NCBI RefSeq assembly: GCF_000472545.1
Contig: NZ_AWZV01000017.1
Location: 62,001 to 126,000, forward strand
Source of the DNA: Burkholderia sp. WSM2232
GTDB taxonomy: Bacteria > Pseudomonadota > Gammaproteobacteria > Burkholderiales > Burkholderiaceae
Direction: 5' to 3'
DNA length: 64,000 bases
Position 1 is the first letter of the stretch; each line of letters starts with the position of its first letter. The notes under the pieces were generated by a model that was not told the DNA's origin, did not search any database, and saw nothing but the letters and a program-made list of their open reading frames with translations. Positions 26,950-36,136 of the stretch are shown in pieces. Position numbers and translations under genes: made by a program.

Positions 26950-27447
26950 TTACTGGGTGTTCCAGTGGAAGGCCGCTTTGGCCGTGCCCTTCCCCGGCAC
27001 CGTCAGTGCCTTGGACTGATCGCGATCCTTGTACGACGCATGCACCGTGTAGCGGCCGGGCCGCAGCTTCACGAGCATGTACGGTCCGCGCGAGGTGGTG
27101 TTCAGTACCTCGCCGTTGTGGGCGTCGACAACCCGCACGTGGACGTCCGAGAGATAGTCCGAGCCGGGTCCCGTGAAGCGCAGTGACAGCGGCCACTGGC
27201 TTTGCGCCTGCTGCAGCGCCTTGGATTCGTCGAGACCGACGCCGCCCGAGACGAACGAGACGTCGCCTTGCTGCTGGATTTGCGGCAGACCGCCACCGTT
27301 GACGTTGCCAGCGCTCGTCTGGTCAGTGGTGGTGCCGCCGGTGACTTCGCTCGCCTGCTGCGCGTACGCGCCGCCCACCAGACCGAGAGTGAGCGCCACG
27401 CTGGCCGCGGCGGCTACGATCTTTCGCTGAGTGCGTTCGTTTTTCAT
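26950..27447 (-). CDS. Exported protein with carboxypeptidase-regulatory/transthyretin-like C-terminus
   Basis: This 165-residue protein has a Sec signal peptide (MKNERTQRKIVAAAASVALT..., cleavage after AYAQ near residue 30), then a Gly/Gln/Thr-rich segment. A beta-sandwich-like tail follows (about residues 90-160: VHVRVVDAHNGEVLNTTSRG, then VKLRPGRYTVHASYKDRDQS), resembling carboxypeptidase-regulatory or prealbumin-like domains. It probably acts in the periplasm or at the surface. It is a monocistronic unit with terminators on both sides. I do not recognise a specific function. Confidence 0.72.
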   Translation of the reverse strand: MKNERTQRKIVAAAASVALTLGLVGGAYAQQASEVTGGTTTDQTSAGNVNGGGLPQIQQQGDVSFVSGGVGLDESKALQQAQSQWPLSLRFTGPGSDYLSDVHVRVVDAHNGEVLNTTSRGPYMLVKLRPGRYTVHASYKDRDQSKALTVPGKGTAKAAFHWNTQ

Positions 27448-27624
27448 CGGTTTGCTCCTTATTGACATCTTTAGCCCGGCGCTCGTTCGAACGACGGGAC
27501 TCAGGATTGATGCAACCTGCGTGCCACGCGGCCGGGCACCCACCTTCCACCGGCCTGGCAACGTCTACGAGGCCCGCCGCCTGCCGCAAGGCGCCTGCCC
27601 TGCGGTGCCGGTCGGAAAGAAAAA

Positions 27625-27661
27625 TGCCGGTCTGTCTGCAGTATGTGCAAACAGACCGGCA
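27625..27661 (-). terminator. Rho-independent terminator of the Do-type protease gene
   Basis: An 11-bp perfect stem (TGCCGGTCTGT ... ACAGACCGGCA) is followed on the minus strand by a T-rich run (complement of AAAGAAAAA at 27616-27624). It lies 50 bp past the protease stop. Confidence 0.88.
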
Positions 27662-27710
27662 AGCCTTACTTCATCCGCGTTGTTTAAGCGGATTTCAACT
27701 CGCGGGATGG

Positions 27711-29219
27711 TCAGCCGAGATCCACCGGCACGAAAATCTGCGAGTTATCGCGCTGGATCAGCAACGCGATGCTGTTGCCCGCGCCCGCGATCATCTGTTT
27801 TAACTGGTCGACGCTCGTGACCGGCCGGCCGTTGACCGCCAGGATCACGTCGCCCGGCTGAATGCCCGCATTTTCCGCGGCGCCGCCCGACTGCTGCACC
27901 AGCAGGCCGTGCGAGATCGAAGCGCTGCTCTTTTCTTCCGGTGTCAGCGGACGCACGGCCACGCCGAGACGCCCTTGTAGTTCCATCGGCTTATCGGTCT
28001 TGTCGGAGGCAAGTTTGCCGTCCGACAACGAGCCGATCGTCACCTTCAGGTCCTTCGTGCCCTTGTCGCGCCATACCTGCACGGTTGCCGCGCTGCCAGG
28101 CGCGAGACCCGCGATCTGCGAGGGCAGCGCCGAAGAGTCGGTCACCGGCTCGCCGTTCACGGAGAGAATCACGTCGCCGGGTTGCAGGCCCGCCTTGGCT
28201 GCCGGACCGTCCCGATCCACCGAGCTGACGAGCGCGCCTTGCGGCTTCTGCATTCCGAATGAGTTCGCGAGGGTCTGGTTCATGCCCTGCACTGCGACGC
28301 CGAGCCGCCCGCGGCGCACGTGGCCCGTCTTGACGATGTCGTCCTTCACCTTGATTGCCTCATTGATCGGGATTGCGAACGAAAGTCCCTGGAAGCCGCC
28401 GGTCTGCGAATAGATCATCGAGTTGATGCCGATCACCTCGCCTTGCAGATTGAAGAGCGGCCCGCCCGAGTTGCCCGGGTTCACCGGCACGTCGGTCTGA
28501 ATGAACGGCGTGTAGTTTTCGTTCGGCAAAGAACGCGACTTCGCGCTGATGATGCCGGAGGTCACGGTATTGTCGAAGCCGTAGGGCGAACCGATCGCGA
28601 CGACCCACTGCCCCACCTTGCTCTGACGCGGATCGCCTATCTTCACGATGGGCAGATTGCTCGCGTCGATTTTCAGCACGGCCACGTCGGACTGCTTGTC
28701 GGCGCCGACCACTTTGGCCTTGAATTCGCGCTTGTCGGTGAGCTTGACGGTCACGATGTTCGCGCCGTCCACCACGTGCGCGTTGGTCAGGATATAGCCG
28801 TCGCTGCTGACGATGAAGCCCGAGCCCAGGCTCGCGCTCGGCTGATCGGGCACGTCGCCGCCATCGCCGCCTTGCATGCCTGGCATACCGCCGAAGAAGT
28901 GCTTGTAGAACTGGTAGAACGGATCGCTCGGGTCGATCGGCAACTGATTGCCGCCCATGCCGCCATTGCCGCGCAGCGCCGCGCGCTTCACGACATGCTT
29001 CGCGCTGATGTTGACGACGGCCGGCCCATACGTCTCGACGAGGCCGGAGAAGTCGGGAATGCCCGTTTTGGCGGCGGCTTCGGCGGGCATCATCGCGGCT
29101 TGCGCCGGCGAGATCACCTGCGGCGCCGGCAAGTCGCGATGGCCCGCCACATAGCCGGCGGAAAGCGCTACGGCGACAGCGGCTGCGACAGCGCTGCGGG
29201 ACAAGGTTTTCGCGTTCAT
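27711..29219 (-). CDS. Do-family periplasmic serine endopeptidase (DegP/MucD-like)
   Basis: This 502-residue envelope quality-control protease has a signal sequence/anchor (about residues 8-27). The chymotrypsin-like triad is His in ILTNAHVVDGA, Asp in KQSDVAVLKI and Ser in NPGNSGGPLF. Two PDZ domains follow, about residues 285-375 and 400-495, with GVAVQGM and GVAVRPL starts. The Met/Gly-rich insert before the protease core is usual for this group. The start at 29219 was chosen for the signal sequence. It lies 153 bp downstream of a histidine kinase gene, so the two-component system probably controls it. Confidence 0.94.
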   Translation of the reverse strand: MNAKTLSRSAVAAAVAVALSAGYVAGHRDLPAPQVISPAQAAMMPAEAAAKTGIPDFSGLVETYGPAVVNISAKHVVKRAALRGNGGMGGNQLPIDPSDPFYQFYKHFFGGMPGMQGGDGGDVPDQPSASLGSGFIVSSDGYILTNAHVVDGANIVTVKLTDKREFKAKVVGADKQSDVAVLKIDASNLPIVKIGDPRQSKVGQWVVAIGSPYGFDNTVTSGIISAKSRSLPNENYTPFIQTDVPVNPGNSGGPLFNLQGEVIGINSMIYSQTGGFQGLSFAIPINEAIKVKDDIVKTGHVRRGRLGVAVQGMNQTLANSFGMQKPQGALVSSVDRDGPAAKAGLQPGDVILSVNGEPVTDSSALPSQIAGLAPGSAATVQVWRDKGTKDLKVTIGSLSDGKLASDKTDKPMELQGRLGVAVRPLTPEEKSSASISHGLLVQQSGGAAENAGIQPGDVILAVNGRPVTSVDQLKQMIAGAGNSIALLIQRDNSQIFVPVDLG

Positions 29220-29372
29220 CGTGTGCTCCTGACTGGAGAAAGAGACTTGGATGTCAGGAAGCGTAAGGGGCATCGCTTAAAAGAGTCTTAAGCAGCGACA
29301 GATCCCCCTCTCGACGCGTTTAGCCCTTGTTTAAAGCACTTTTTCTTCGAAAGGAAATTGAAACGTTCGGGC

Positions 29373-30674
29373 TCAGAACCGCACGGTGACTTCGAGCCCA
29401 CCGGCCGACGATTCGTCGAGCGACACCGTCGCATGATGCTGGGTTGCGATGCGCCGCACGATGGCAAGGCCCAGGCCGCTGCCCGCCACGTCCGTGCGCA
29501 CACGATTTTCGCCGGCACCCGCGCGGTAGAAGCGGTCGAACACGCGGTCGCGCTCAGCGGGCTCGATGCCAGGTCCGCTGTCGGCGATGCGCACCACCGG
29601 ATGCCCGTCTTCGACATGCAGGCTGACGTCGACGCATCCACCGCGCGGCGTGTACTTGGTTGCGTTGTCAACGAGGTTGTTGAACATGACGCCCAACGAC
29701 TCCGGATCGCCGATCACGGTCGCCGCCTCGCTCGCCTCGATGCCGAGATCGACGCCGCGATTTTGCGCGAGCGGCGCATAGGCGAGCACGCAGTCCGAGA
29801 GCAACGCGCGCAGCTCGACGGCATCGGTCACGGCGAGCCCGTCGGGCTCGGAGCGCGCGAGCGCGAGCAGTTGCTCGGCGAGGCGCGTGGCACGCGTCAC
29901 GCCGGCTTGTAGATCGGCGAGCGCTTCGTCGCGCGCGGCGTCGTCTTTCGCGCGCGCAACCAGTTGCGCCTGAATCTGCACGGCCGCGAGCGGCGTGCGC
30001 AGTTCGTGTGCTGCGTCCGCAACAAACGCCTTCTGGATGTCGAGGGCAGTAGCGAGCCGCTGCAACAGTCCGTTCAGCGCACGCACGAGCGGCTGCACCT
30101 CGAGCGGCAGACGCTGGTCGGGCAATGGATCGAGCGCTTCTGGATGCCGCGAGTCGAGCGCGCTCGTCACGCGCCGCAGAGGGCGCAGCCCGCGTCCGAT
30201 CACCAGCCACACCGCGAGCCCGAGCACCGGCAGCAGCACGATCAACGGCCACAGCGTGCGCAAGGCGACGTCGGCGGCAAGCCGGTTGCGCACCGAAAGC
30301 GGCTGCGCCAGCTGCACGACGTTATCGCCGACAATCGCACCGTACACGCGCCAGTCGCCGCGTTCCGTGTGTTCGGTCGAGAACCCCAGTTCGGCGCGCG
30401 GCGCGAGCGGCGCGCGGGGCCGCGAGTAGTACATGAGCACGCCGTTGCGATTCCAGATTTGCAGCACGATGCCCTCGTCGCCCGTATCGCGCGAACCCAG
30501 CACCTGCGAGAACGGTTCGGACGGCAACGCCGCCGCGATCTGTTCCAACTGGTAATCGAACAGCTCGTTGGCTTCGGCGAGCGCCTGGCGATAGATCAGC
30601 CAGCCCGCAATGCCGACGCCCAGCAGCACGAGCGCAAGCAGCCACACCAGCAATTGACGGCGGATGGATCGCAT
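29373..30674 (-). CDS. Two-component sensor histidine kinase (QseC/BasS-like)
   Basis: This 433-residue inner-membrane kinase has two membrane helices (about residues 7-28 and 145-170) enclosing a periplasmic sensor region. A short HAMP-like linker follows, then the H-box ADAAHELRTPLAAVQ, the N-box NNLVDNATKYTPRGG, G1 IADSGPGIEP and G2 GSGLGLAIVRRI. Four bases separate it from the response regulator gene upstream. Domain order and pairing fit the QseC/PmrB group sensing metals, pH or small cationic compounds. The signal cannot be told from sequence. Confidence 0.92.
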   Translation of the reverse strand: MRSIRRQLLVWLLALVLLGVGIAGWLIYRQALAEANELFDYQLEQIAAALPSEPFSQVLGSRDTGDEGIVLQIWNRNGVLMYYSRPRAPLAPRAELGFSTEHTERGDWRVYGAIVGDNVVQLAQPLSVRNRLAADVALRTLWPLIVLLPVLGLAVWLVIGRGLRPLRRVTSALDSRHPEALDPLPDQRLPLEVQPLVRALNGLLQRLATALDIQKAFVADAAHELRTPLAAVQIQAQLVARAKDDAARDEALADLQAGVTRATRLAEQLLALARSEPDGLAVTDAVELRALLSDCVLAYAPLAQNRGVDLGIEASEAATVIGDPESLGVMFNNLVDNATKYTPRGGCVDVSLHVEDGHPVVRIADSGPGIEPAERDRVFDRFYRAGAGENRVRTDVAGSGLGLAIVRRIATQHHATVSLDESSAGGLEVTVRF

Positions 30675-30678
30675 CGGC

Positions 30679-31341
30679 TCAAGCTTCCTTCGCGATCATG
30701 TAGCCGAGCCCGCGTACATTGCGGATGAGGTCCGCGCCGAGTTTTTTGCGCAGCGCGTGAATATAGACTTCGACGGTATTGCTGCCGATCTCCTCGCCCC
30801 AGCCGTACATTTTTTCCTCGAGCTGGCTCTTCGAGAGCACTGCGCCCGGCCGCGCGAGGAGCGCCTCCAGCAGCGCAAACTCGCGCGCGGACAGGGCCAC
30901 CGGCGCGCCTTCGAGCGTCACCTGATGTGACGCTGGGTCGAGCGTCAGCTTGCCGTGGCGGATGGTCGAATCGCTGCGGCCCGACTGGCGGCGGATCAAC
31001 GCCCGCATGCGCGCGCCGAGTTCGTCGAGATCGAATGGCTTGACGAGGTAATCGTCCGCACCGGCGTCGAGGCCCTTCACCCGGTCAGCCACCGCGTCGC
31101 GCGCCGTGACGATCAACACCGGCAGAGCATGGCCGCGCGCGCGCAGCGCGCGCAACACGTCCAGACCGTCGCGTTTGGGCAGCCCGAGGTCGAGCAGCAC
31201 CAGATCGTACGGCTGGCTCGTCGCGGCGCTGAGCGCCGCTTCGCCGTCTTCCACCCAGTCGACCGCGAAGCCCTCCCCGCGCAGCGCCTTGCGCACGCCT
31301 TCCGCAATCATCCGGTCGTCTTCGACTAGCAAGATGCGCAT
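30679..31341 (-). CDS. OmpR-family response regulator
   Basis: This 220-residue regulator has a receiver domain with the acidic pair near residues 8-9 (VEDD), phospho-acceptor Asp51 (LLDLGLP), Thr79 and Lys101 (VKPFD). A winged-helix DNA-binding domain follows (about residues 125-220, with SNTVEVYIHALRKKLG). I chose the ATG at 31341; a GTG six bases earlier would place the AGGA site too close. It is the first gene of the regulator-kinase-protease run. A QseB/BasR-like role is likely. Confidence 0.93.
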   Translation of the reverse strand: MRILLVEDDRMIAEGVRKALRGEGFAVDWVEDGEAALSAATSQPYDLVLLDLGLPKRDGLDVLRALRARGHALPVLIVTARDAVADRVKGLDAGADDYLVKPFDLDELGARMRALIRRQSGRSDSTIRHGKLTLDPASHQVTLEGAPVALSAREFALLEALLARPGAVLSKSQLEEKMYGWGEEIGSNTVEVYIHALRKKLGADLIRNVRGLGYMIAKEA

Positions 31342-31406
31342 GGTCACGTTTTCCTTACATTCGATGATGCCGCATTCTAGCGCCCGCCCCGCTCTGCGCG
31401 CCGGAT

Positions 31407-31458
31407 GACGCCGCGGTGTGACGCTGCCGTGTGAACTCGCCGTGTGACGCCGCCGTGT
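31407..31458. repeat. 13-bp tandem repeat (4 units)
   Basis: Four 13-mers of the type GACGCCGCCGTGT (with GACGCTGCCGTGT and GAACTCGCCGTGT variants) lie about 65 bp upstream of the response regulator start on the opposite side. The unit is not a multiple of three. Confidence 0.8.
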
Positions 31459-31671
31459 GACCCTATGACCCGTGTGGCGCTTTTATCACCGCGGGCCGGC
31501 GGCATGTCACTACAATGGGCGCTTTGCGTTGCGCGGCGCTTTGGGAGTTCGAGCGCGGCTATGCCCGCGAGCCTCTGGCCCCGCGGGTGATTCGCTCGCT
31601 GCGCCCGATGTCGCTCGCGCACAGGCGCGAACGGCCAGCGCCGCGCTTTGCCAGCTTGCCAGCTTGCCGGG

Positions 31672-31752
31672 TTCGCCGTCTTTGTCGTATTCGCCGTCTT
31701 TGCCGTCTTCACTGCGCTTGCCGCGCGTGCTGCATTTGCTACATTTGCCGCG
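31672..31752. repeat. 9-bp-period repeat upstream of the PBP4-type gene
   Basis: Nine imperfect 9-mers (TTCGCCGTC, TTTGTCGTA, TTCGCCGTC, TTTGCCGTC, and so on) share a T-rich start and GCC/GTC ending. The period matches arrays at 2441-2485 and 56060-56194. Confidence 0.7.
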
Positions 31753-32000
31753 GCGAACCGCGCAACAGATTTACAAATGGCCCTTACCGACAGTTGCTGT
31801 GCGGCCCTTTCACGCTTTGTCTTCACCGCTTTGAATTGCCGCGTGCCCCACGCCCCGATATTTTGCTCTCTCGCCCGTTCATGACGCACGCTTTCCTGTC
31901 TTCCGTCGCACGCCATCTTCGTCACGCGGCGCTGCATTTACGCGCAACCGCCGCTTTCACCGCCGCTTTCACCGCTTTCCCGACTGACGTCGGCGCTCCG

Positions 32001-33590
32001 ATGTCGCCGCGCAGCCGCGCGTCCCGCGCGTGCGCGCGGCTCGTCGTGTGCGCCGCGCTTGCCGGCGCGGCATGCCTGCCGGTTGCCGCCGACGCGCGCG
32101 TCAAGGCCACGCATCCGGGCGTGAACGTCAGCACCGTGTTGCCGCAGTCGGTGATGCTCGGCTTGCAGCGCGCGCACGTGCCCCTGTCGTCGGTCAGCGT
32201 GGTCGTCGAGAAGGTCGGCGACCGCACACCGATCGTCGCATTGAACGCGGGCAAGCCGATGATGCCCGCGTCGACGATGAAACTCGTCACCACCTACGCC
32301 GGCCTGTCGATTCTCGGCCCCGACTACCGCTGGCGCACCAGCGCCTATGCCGACGGCACGCTCGACGCCAACGGCGTGCTGCACGGCAATCTGTACATTC
32401 AGGGCACGGGCGATCCGAAGCTCGTGCCGGAGGAACTGATCGACCTCGTGCAGAAGATTCACAAGGCGGGCATTCGCGGCATAGACGGCGCGCTCGTGCT
32501 CGACAAGCGCTACTTCGATGCGTCGACGCGCGACCTGCCCGCCTTCGACGACGACACCAGCGCGCCGTACAACGTCGGTCCGGATCCGCTGCTGTACGCG
32601 TTCAAATCGCTGTCGTTCACGCTCACGCCGTCGCCGGACGGCACGGTCGCCATCGACGTGCTGCCCGCGCTCGCGCAGCTGCAAATCGACAATCAGATGC
32701 GCGCGGTCAACGGCCCTTGCCGCGGTGAAGGGGCTTCGATCTCGCCCGCCGTCACGCCGACACCGAACGGCACGGTCGTCGCCTCGTTTGCCGGCGACTA
32801 TCCGGTGCGCTGCGGCCCGCGCACGGTCAACGTCGCGGTGCTCGATCATTCGGCGTTCTTCGCGGGCGGCTTTCTCGCGCTGTGGCAGCAGACCGGCGGC
32901 ACCTTCAGCGGGGCAACGCGCGAAGGCGCGGTGCCGGTCGGCGCGAAACTGGTGGCCACGCATCAGGGGCCGCTGCTGTCGGACATCGTTCGCGACATCA
33001 ACAAGTTCAGCAACAACACGATGGCGCGCAACCTGTTCCTCACAATCGGCGCGGCCGAGGAAAAGCCGCCCGCCACGCCCGCCAAATCCGTGCGCGCGAT
33101 CGAGGCGTTCCTGCGCCGCGACAGCGTCGAGATGCAATACCTGTCGCTCGACAACGGCTCGGGACTATCGCGCGACGAGCATCTCACCGCGCTCTCGCTC
33201 GCCGACCTCCTGCAACGGGCCAACGCGAGCCCGGTGGCTCAGGTGTTCGTGCAGTCGCTGCCGATTGCCGGCGTCGACGGCACCATGCGCAACCGTCTCA
33301 CCAATCAGGGCGCGGGCGGCAACGCGCAGATCAAGACCGGCACGCTGCGCGACGTGCGGGCGATTGCAGGCTACGTGGCATCGGCTGACGGCAACAGCTA
33401 TGTCGTGGTGAGCTTCATCAACGATCCGCACTCCGAAGCTGCGCGCGCCGCGCACGACGCGCTGCTCGAATGGGTCTACCAAGGACCGACCACGGGCTTT
33501 ACCACTGTCTCGGCGCCCGCCGCCGAAAAGGCGAGCGCTGCACCGCGCGCCAAGCCCAGGAAAAACCCGCGCAAGCGCGACGCCCATTGA
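32001..33590 (+). CDS. dacB: D-alanyl-D-alanine carboxypeptidase/endopeptidase (PBP4 family)
   Basis: This peptidase S13-family enzyme of 529 residues from the chosen start trims or cleaves peptidoglycan cross-links in the periplasm. The catalytic SxxK is in PASTMKLVTTYAGL, the SxN-type motif in NKFSNNTMARNL, and the KTG triad in AQIKTGTLRDVR near the C-terminus. The ATG at 32001 gives a compact signal peptide (MSPRSRASRACARLVVCAAL..., cleavage near ADARVKA). An ATG at 31881 would add 40 residues with no clear signal; neither has a good ribosome-binding site. The C-terminus is basic and Ala/Pro-rich. Confidence 0.88.
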   Translation: MSPRSRASRACARLVVCAALAGAACLPVAADARVKATHPGVNVSTVLPQSVMLGLQRAHVPLSSVSVVVEKVGDRTPIVALNAGKPMMPASTMKLVTTYAGLSILGPDYRWRTSAYADGTLDANGVLHGNLYIQGTGDPKLVPEELIDLVQKIHKAGIRGIDGALVLDKRYFDASTRDLPAFDDDTSAPYNVGPDPLLYAFKSLSFTLTPSPDGTVAIDVLPALAQLQIDNQMRAVNGPCRGEGASISPAVTPTPNGTVVASFAGDYPVRCGPRTVNVAVLDHSAFFAGGFLALWQQTGGTFSGATREGAVPVGAKLVATHQGPLLSDIVRDINKFSNNTMARNLFLTIGAAEEKPPATPAKSVRAIEAFLRRDSVEMQYLSLDNGSGLSRDEHLTALSLADLLQRANASPVAQVFVQSLPIAGVDGTMRNRLTNQGAGGNAQIKTGTLRDVRAIAGYVASADGNSYVVVSFINDPHSEAARAAHDALLEWVYQGPTTGFTTVSAPAAEKASAAPRAKPRKNPRKRDAH

Positions 33591-33747
33591 GGATTCCTTC
33601 TAACGAAGGCCGCGCGCGGCACGCGCTTAACCGTGTACGCTGTCGGGCAGTGTTCGAGCCGCGTGGCGCGCTCGAACCATAACAAAAACCCACGACAGAA
33701 CACCGCGGCATGTCCCGCGGCGGCAAGGGACCACGGAGGAAGACACC

Positions 33748-34749
33748 ATGCAATTCGATGCCGAATTGCTGCTGCTCGCCATGGCGCCAGTCTTTCTCGC
33801 ATGTATCGGCTGGGAGGCGTGGCACCTGCGGCGAACGCGCCCCGGCGCGGCACTCTACAGCTGGCGCGACACGCTCTGCAATGCGGCGCTCGCGCTATTG
33901 CAGCAAGCGGCCGACAAGCTCGCGTGGCTCGCCATCGTCCCCGTCTATGCGTTTTTCTACGACCACTACCGCGTGCATACATGGCAAGCGGGTTGGCTCT
34001 CGTTCGCCGTGCTTTTCGTTGCACAGGATTTGCTCTACTACGTGTTTCACCGTTGCAGCCATCGGGTGCGCTGGCTGTGGGCCGCGCATGTCGTGCACCA
34101 CTCGTCGGAGCGGCTGAATTTCTCGACCGCGTTCAGGCAAAGCCTCATGTATCCGCTCGCCGGCATGTGGCTCTTCTGGGTGCCGCTCGCCGTGCTCGGA
34201 TTTCCGCCCAAGCAGATCGTGGCAATCGTGCTGATCAACCTGGGCTTCCAGTTTTTCGTGCATACCCAGGTGGTCCGCAAGTTCAGCGGTAGGTTTGCCT
34301 GGGTCGAATATGTGTTCAATACGCCGTCCATCCATCGCGTGCATCACGCGCGCAACGATCGCTACATTGACCGCAACTATGCGGGCGTGCTCGTGATCTG
34401 GGACCGGCTATTCGGCACCTACGTCGACGAAGATCCGCGCGAGCCGCCCGTCTACGGCATCGTCGAGCCGCTTCATACGTACAACCCGCTGAAAGCGACG
34501 TTCCACGAATGGGCGTCGATGGCGCACGACTTCGCGAACGCGCGCGGCGTGCCCGACAAACTGCGTGCACTCTTTGCTCCGCCTGCGTGGGCCGCCGGTT
34601 TTCACGCGCGGCGCATGGCGAGTGCGACGGCGGGCCCGGCGGCTCACTGCACGGCCGGCATGGCCGCTGCCGTGAGCACGCCGACGCAGACCGGCATCAA
34701 CGACAACAACGATGTTCCAGCACGACGCAGACGTAGGAAGATTCTGTAA
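33748..34749 (+). CDS. Sterol desaturase / fatty acid hydroxylase family membrane enzyme
   Basis: This 333-residue membrane protein has four or five hydrophobic segments and the eight-histidine di-iron pattern: HRCSH (after VAQDLLYYVF), HVVHHSS, a further His in FFVHTQVV, and HRVHHARN. Bacterial members hydroxylate or desaturate lipids such as hopanoids, ornithine lipids or alkylglycerols. GGAGGAAG lies eight bases before the ATG. The last 60 residues are low-complexity and basic, ending RRRRRKIL. It is flanked by unrelated genes, so the substrate cannot be inferred. Confidence 0.9.
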   Translation: MQFDAELLLLAMAPVFLACIGWEAWHLRRTRPGAALYSWRDTLCNAALALLQQAADKLAWLAIVPVYAFFYDHYRVHTWQAGWLSFAVLFVAQDLLYYVFHRCSHRVRWLWAAHVVHHSSERLNFSTAFRQSLMYPLAGMWLFWVPLAVLGFPPKQIVAIVLINLGFQFFVHTQVVRKFSGRFAWVEYVFNTPSIHRVHHARNDRYIDRNYAGVLVIWDRLFGTYVDEDPREPPVYGIVEPLHTYNPLKATFHEWASMAHDFANARGVPDKLRALFAPPAWAAGFHARRMASATAGPAAHCTAGMAAAVSTPTQTGINDNNDVPARRRRRKIL

Positions 34750-34831
34750 GCTGTCGTCACGCCGCCGACGCGGCGGACGCGGCCTGCAATACATGGCGCA
34801 AGGGCCAGACATACGAGGAGATGTAGCCAAC

Positions 34832-36085
34832 ATGAAGCAAACAGCATCGAGGAAACAGCATTGGTTGCGCGTCACGCAAATCGCCGCGGCTAGCGCCGCA
34901 TTTGCGCTGCTCGCCGCTTGCGGCGGTGGCGGCGACGACAACAACAACTCGGCCAGCAGCACGCCGGCGGGCGGCGTGAAACTGCAGGTGGTCTCGTTCG
35001 GCGACAGCCTGTCGGATGTCGGCACGTACGCGCCGGTTATCCAGTCGAGCTTCGGCGGCGGCCGCTTCACGACCAACCCCGGTGAAGTATGGACGCAGAA
35101 GGTGGCAGCGTACTACGGCGACACCTTAAAGCCGGCCTACCTCGGCGGCTTCGGCCAGCCGCTCGTCTCGGCAGGCGGCTACGGTTATGCGCAGGGCGGC
35201 TCGGACGTCGTCAATGCTCAAGGCAAAGGCTGGGCGCCGAACAACATGGCTGCCACGACAGTGCCCATCGTGACTCAGGTCGCGAACTACCTGAATGCGC
35301 ATAGCAGCTTCAACTCGAACCAGCTCGTGCTGGTGAACGGCGGCGCGAACGACATCTTCCAGTTCGCGGAAAACACCGCGAATCTGACAGCGCTCGGCAC
35401 CGCGCTACAGACGCAATTCCCGCTGCTCGTGCAGGCCGGCACGCTGCCCAACACACAGGCAGGCCAGGTCGCGTTCATCGTCGGCTACCTGTCGAAACTG
35501 CCTAACCCGCAGGTAGCCCAAGCTGCCGCCCAGCTCGCCGCGCAAGTGAAGACCATTGTCAACTCGGGCGCGACCCATGTGGTGGTGTCGACCGTGCCCG
35601 ACATCGGCAACACGCCGCTCGGCGTCGCCGCGAACGCAAGCACGCCGGGTTCGGCCGCGCTGCTGTCGGGCATCGCTGCAGCGTACAACTACATGTTCGT
35701 GCAGAACCTCACGGCGCTCGGCCTTCTCGGCACGGGCAAGGTGATCGTGGTCGATGCGTTCGCGTGGCAAGACCAGCAGTTGCCGAACTACAAGGCGCTT
35801 GGCTTCACGGTGTCGAACACCGGCACCGCCTGCAACCTCACCGCCATGCAGAGCAATGCGACCGCCTACGCCCGCGCCAATCCGAGCGCGACCAACGGGC
35901 TGACTCCGGAGCAGTATGGCGCCCAGTTCGGCTCCTCGCTGTTCTGCTCGCCGCAGACCTACACGGTGGCCGGCGCGGACCAGACCTATATGTTCGCGGA
36001 CACCGTCCACCCGAGCACGCACATGCATGCGTTGTTCGCGCAGTACGTGCAGCAGCAGATCGCCGCGACCGGCCTCGGTAAATAA
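34832..36085 (+). CDS. SGNH/GDSL-family esterase lipoprotein
   Basis: This 417-residue secreted esterase has a lipoprotein signal (lipobox LLAAC near residue 29, followed by a Gly/Asp/Asn-rich tether). SGNH block I is FGDSLSDVGTY, block III GGANDIFQF, and block V DTVHPSTHMHAL with the catalytic Asp and His. The fold resembles thermolabile-hemolysin/autotransporter-type lipases but lacks a beta-barrel domain, so it is anchored or released at the envelope. GAGGAG precedes the ATG at 34832. It is followed by a 14-bp minisatellite and then a terminator. Confidence 0.9.
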   Translation: MKQTASRKQHWLRVTQIAAASAAFALLAACGGGGDDNNNSASSTPAGGVKLQVVSFGDSLSDVGTYAPVIQSSFGGGRFTTNPGEVWTQKVAAYYGDTLKPAYLGGFGQPLVSAGGYGYAQGGSDVVNAQGKGWAPNNMAATTVPIVTQVANYLNAHSSFNSNQLVLVNGGANDIFQFAENTANLTALGTALQTQFPLLVQAGTLPNTQAGQVAFIVGYLSKLPNPQVAQAAAQLAAQVKTIVNSGATHVVVSTVPDIGNTPLGVAANASTPGSAALLSGIAAAYNYMFVQNLTALGLLGTGKVIVVDAFAWQDQQLPNYKALGFTVSNTGTACNLTAMQSNATAYARANPSATNGLTPEQYGAQFGSSLFCSPQTYTVAGADQTYMFADTVHPSTHMHALFAQYVQQQIAATGLGK

Positions 36086-36136
36086 GCCGACAGCGGCCGC
36101 GCGGTGCGCGGTTTGAGTGCGCGGTTTCAACTGCGC

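Larger units (their letters stand above)
31342..32000. other. 659-bp divergent gap with two tandem repeat arrays
   Basis: This gap separates the two-component operon from the PBP4-type gene. It contains a 13-bp array (31407-31458) and a 9-bp-period array (31672-31752). The peptidase frame is open back to 31515, but the encoded sequence looks like translated repeats rather than a domain. I see no RNA gene. Confidence 0.55.

Noticed and set aside
31515..32000. Upstream extension of the PBP4-type gene frame
   Set aside because: The frame is open but spans a 9-bp repeat array, lacks a signal-peptide-like start, and adds no recognisable domain.
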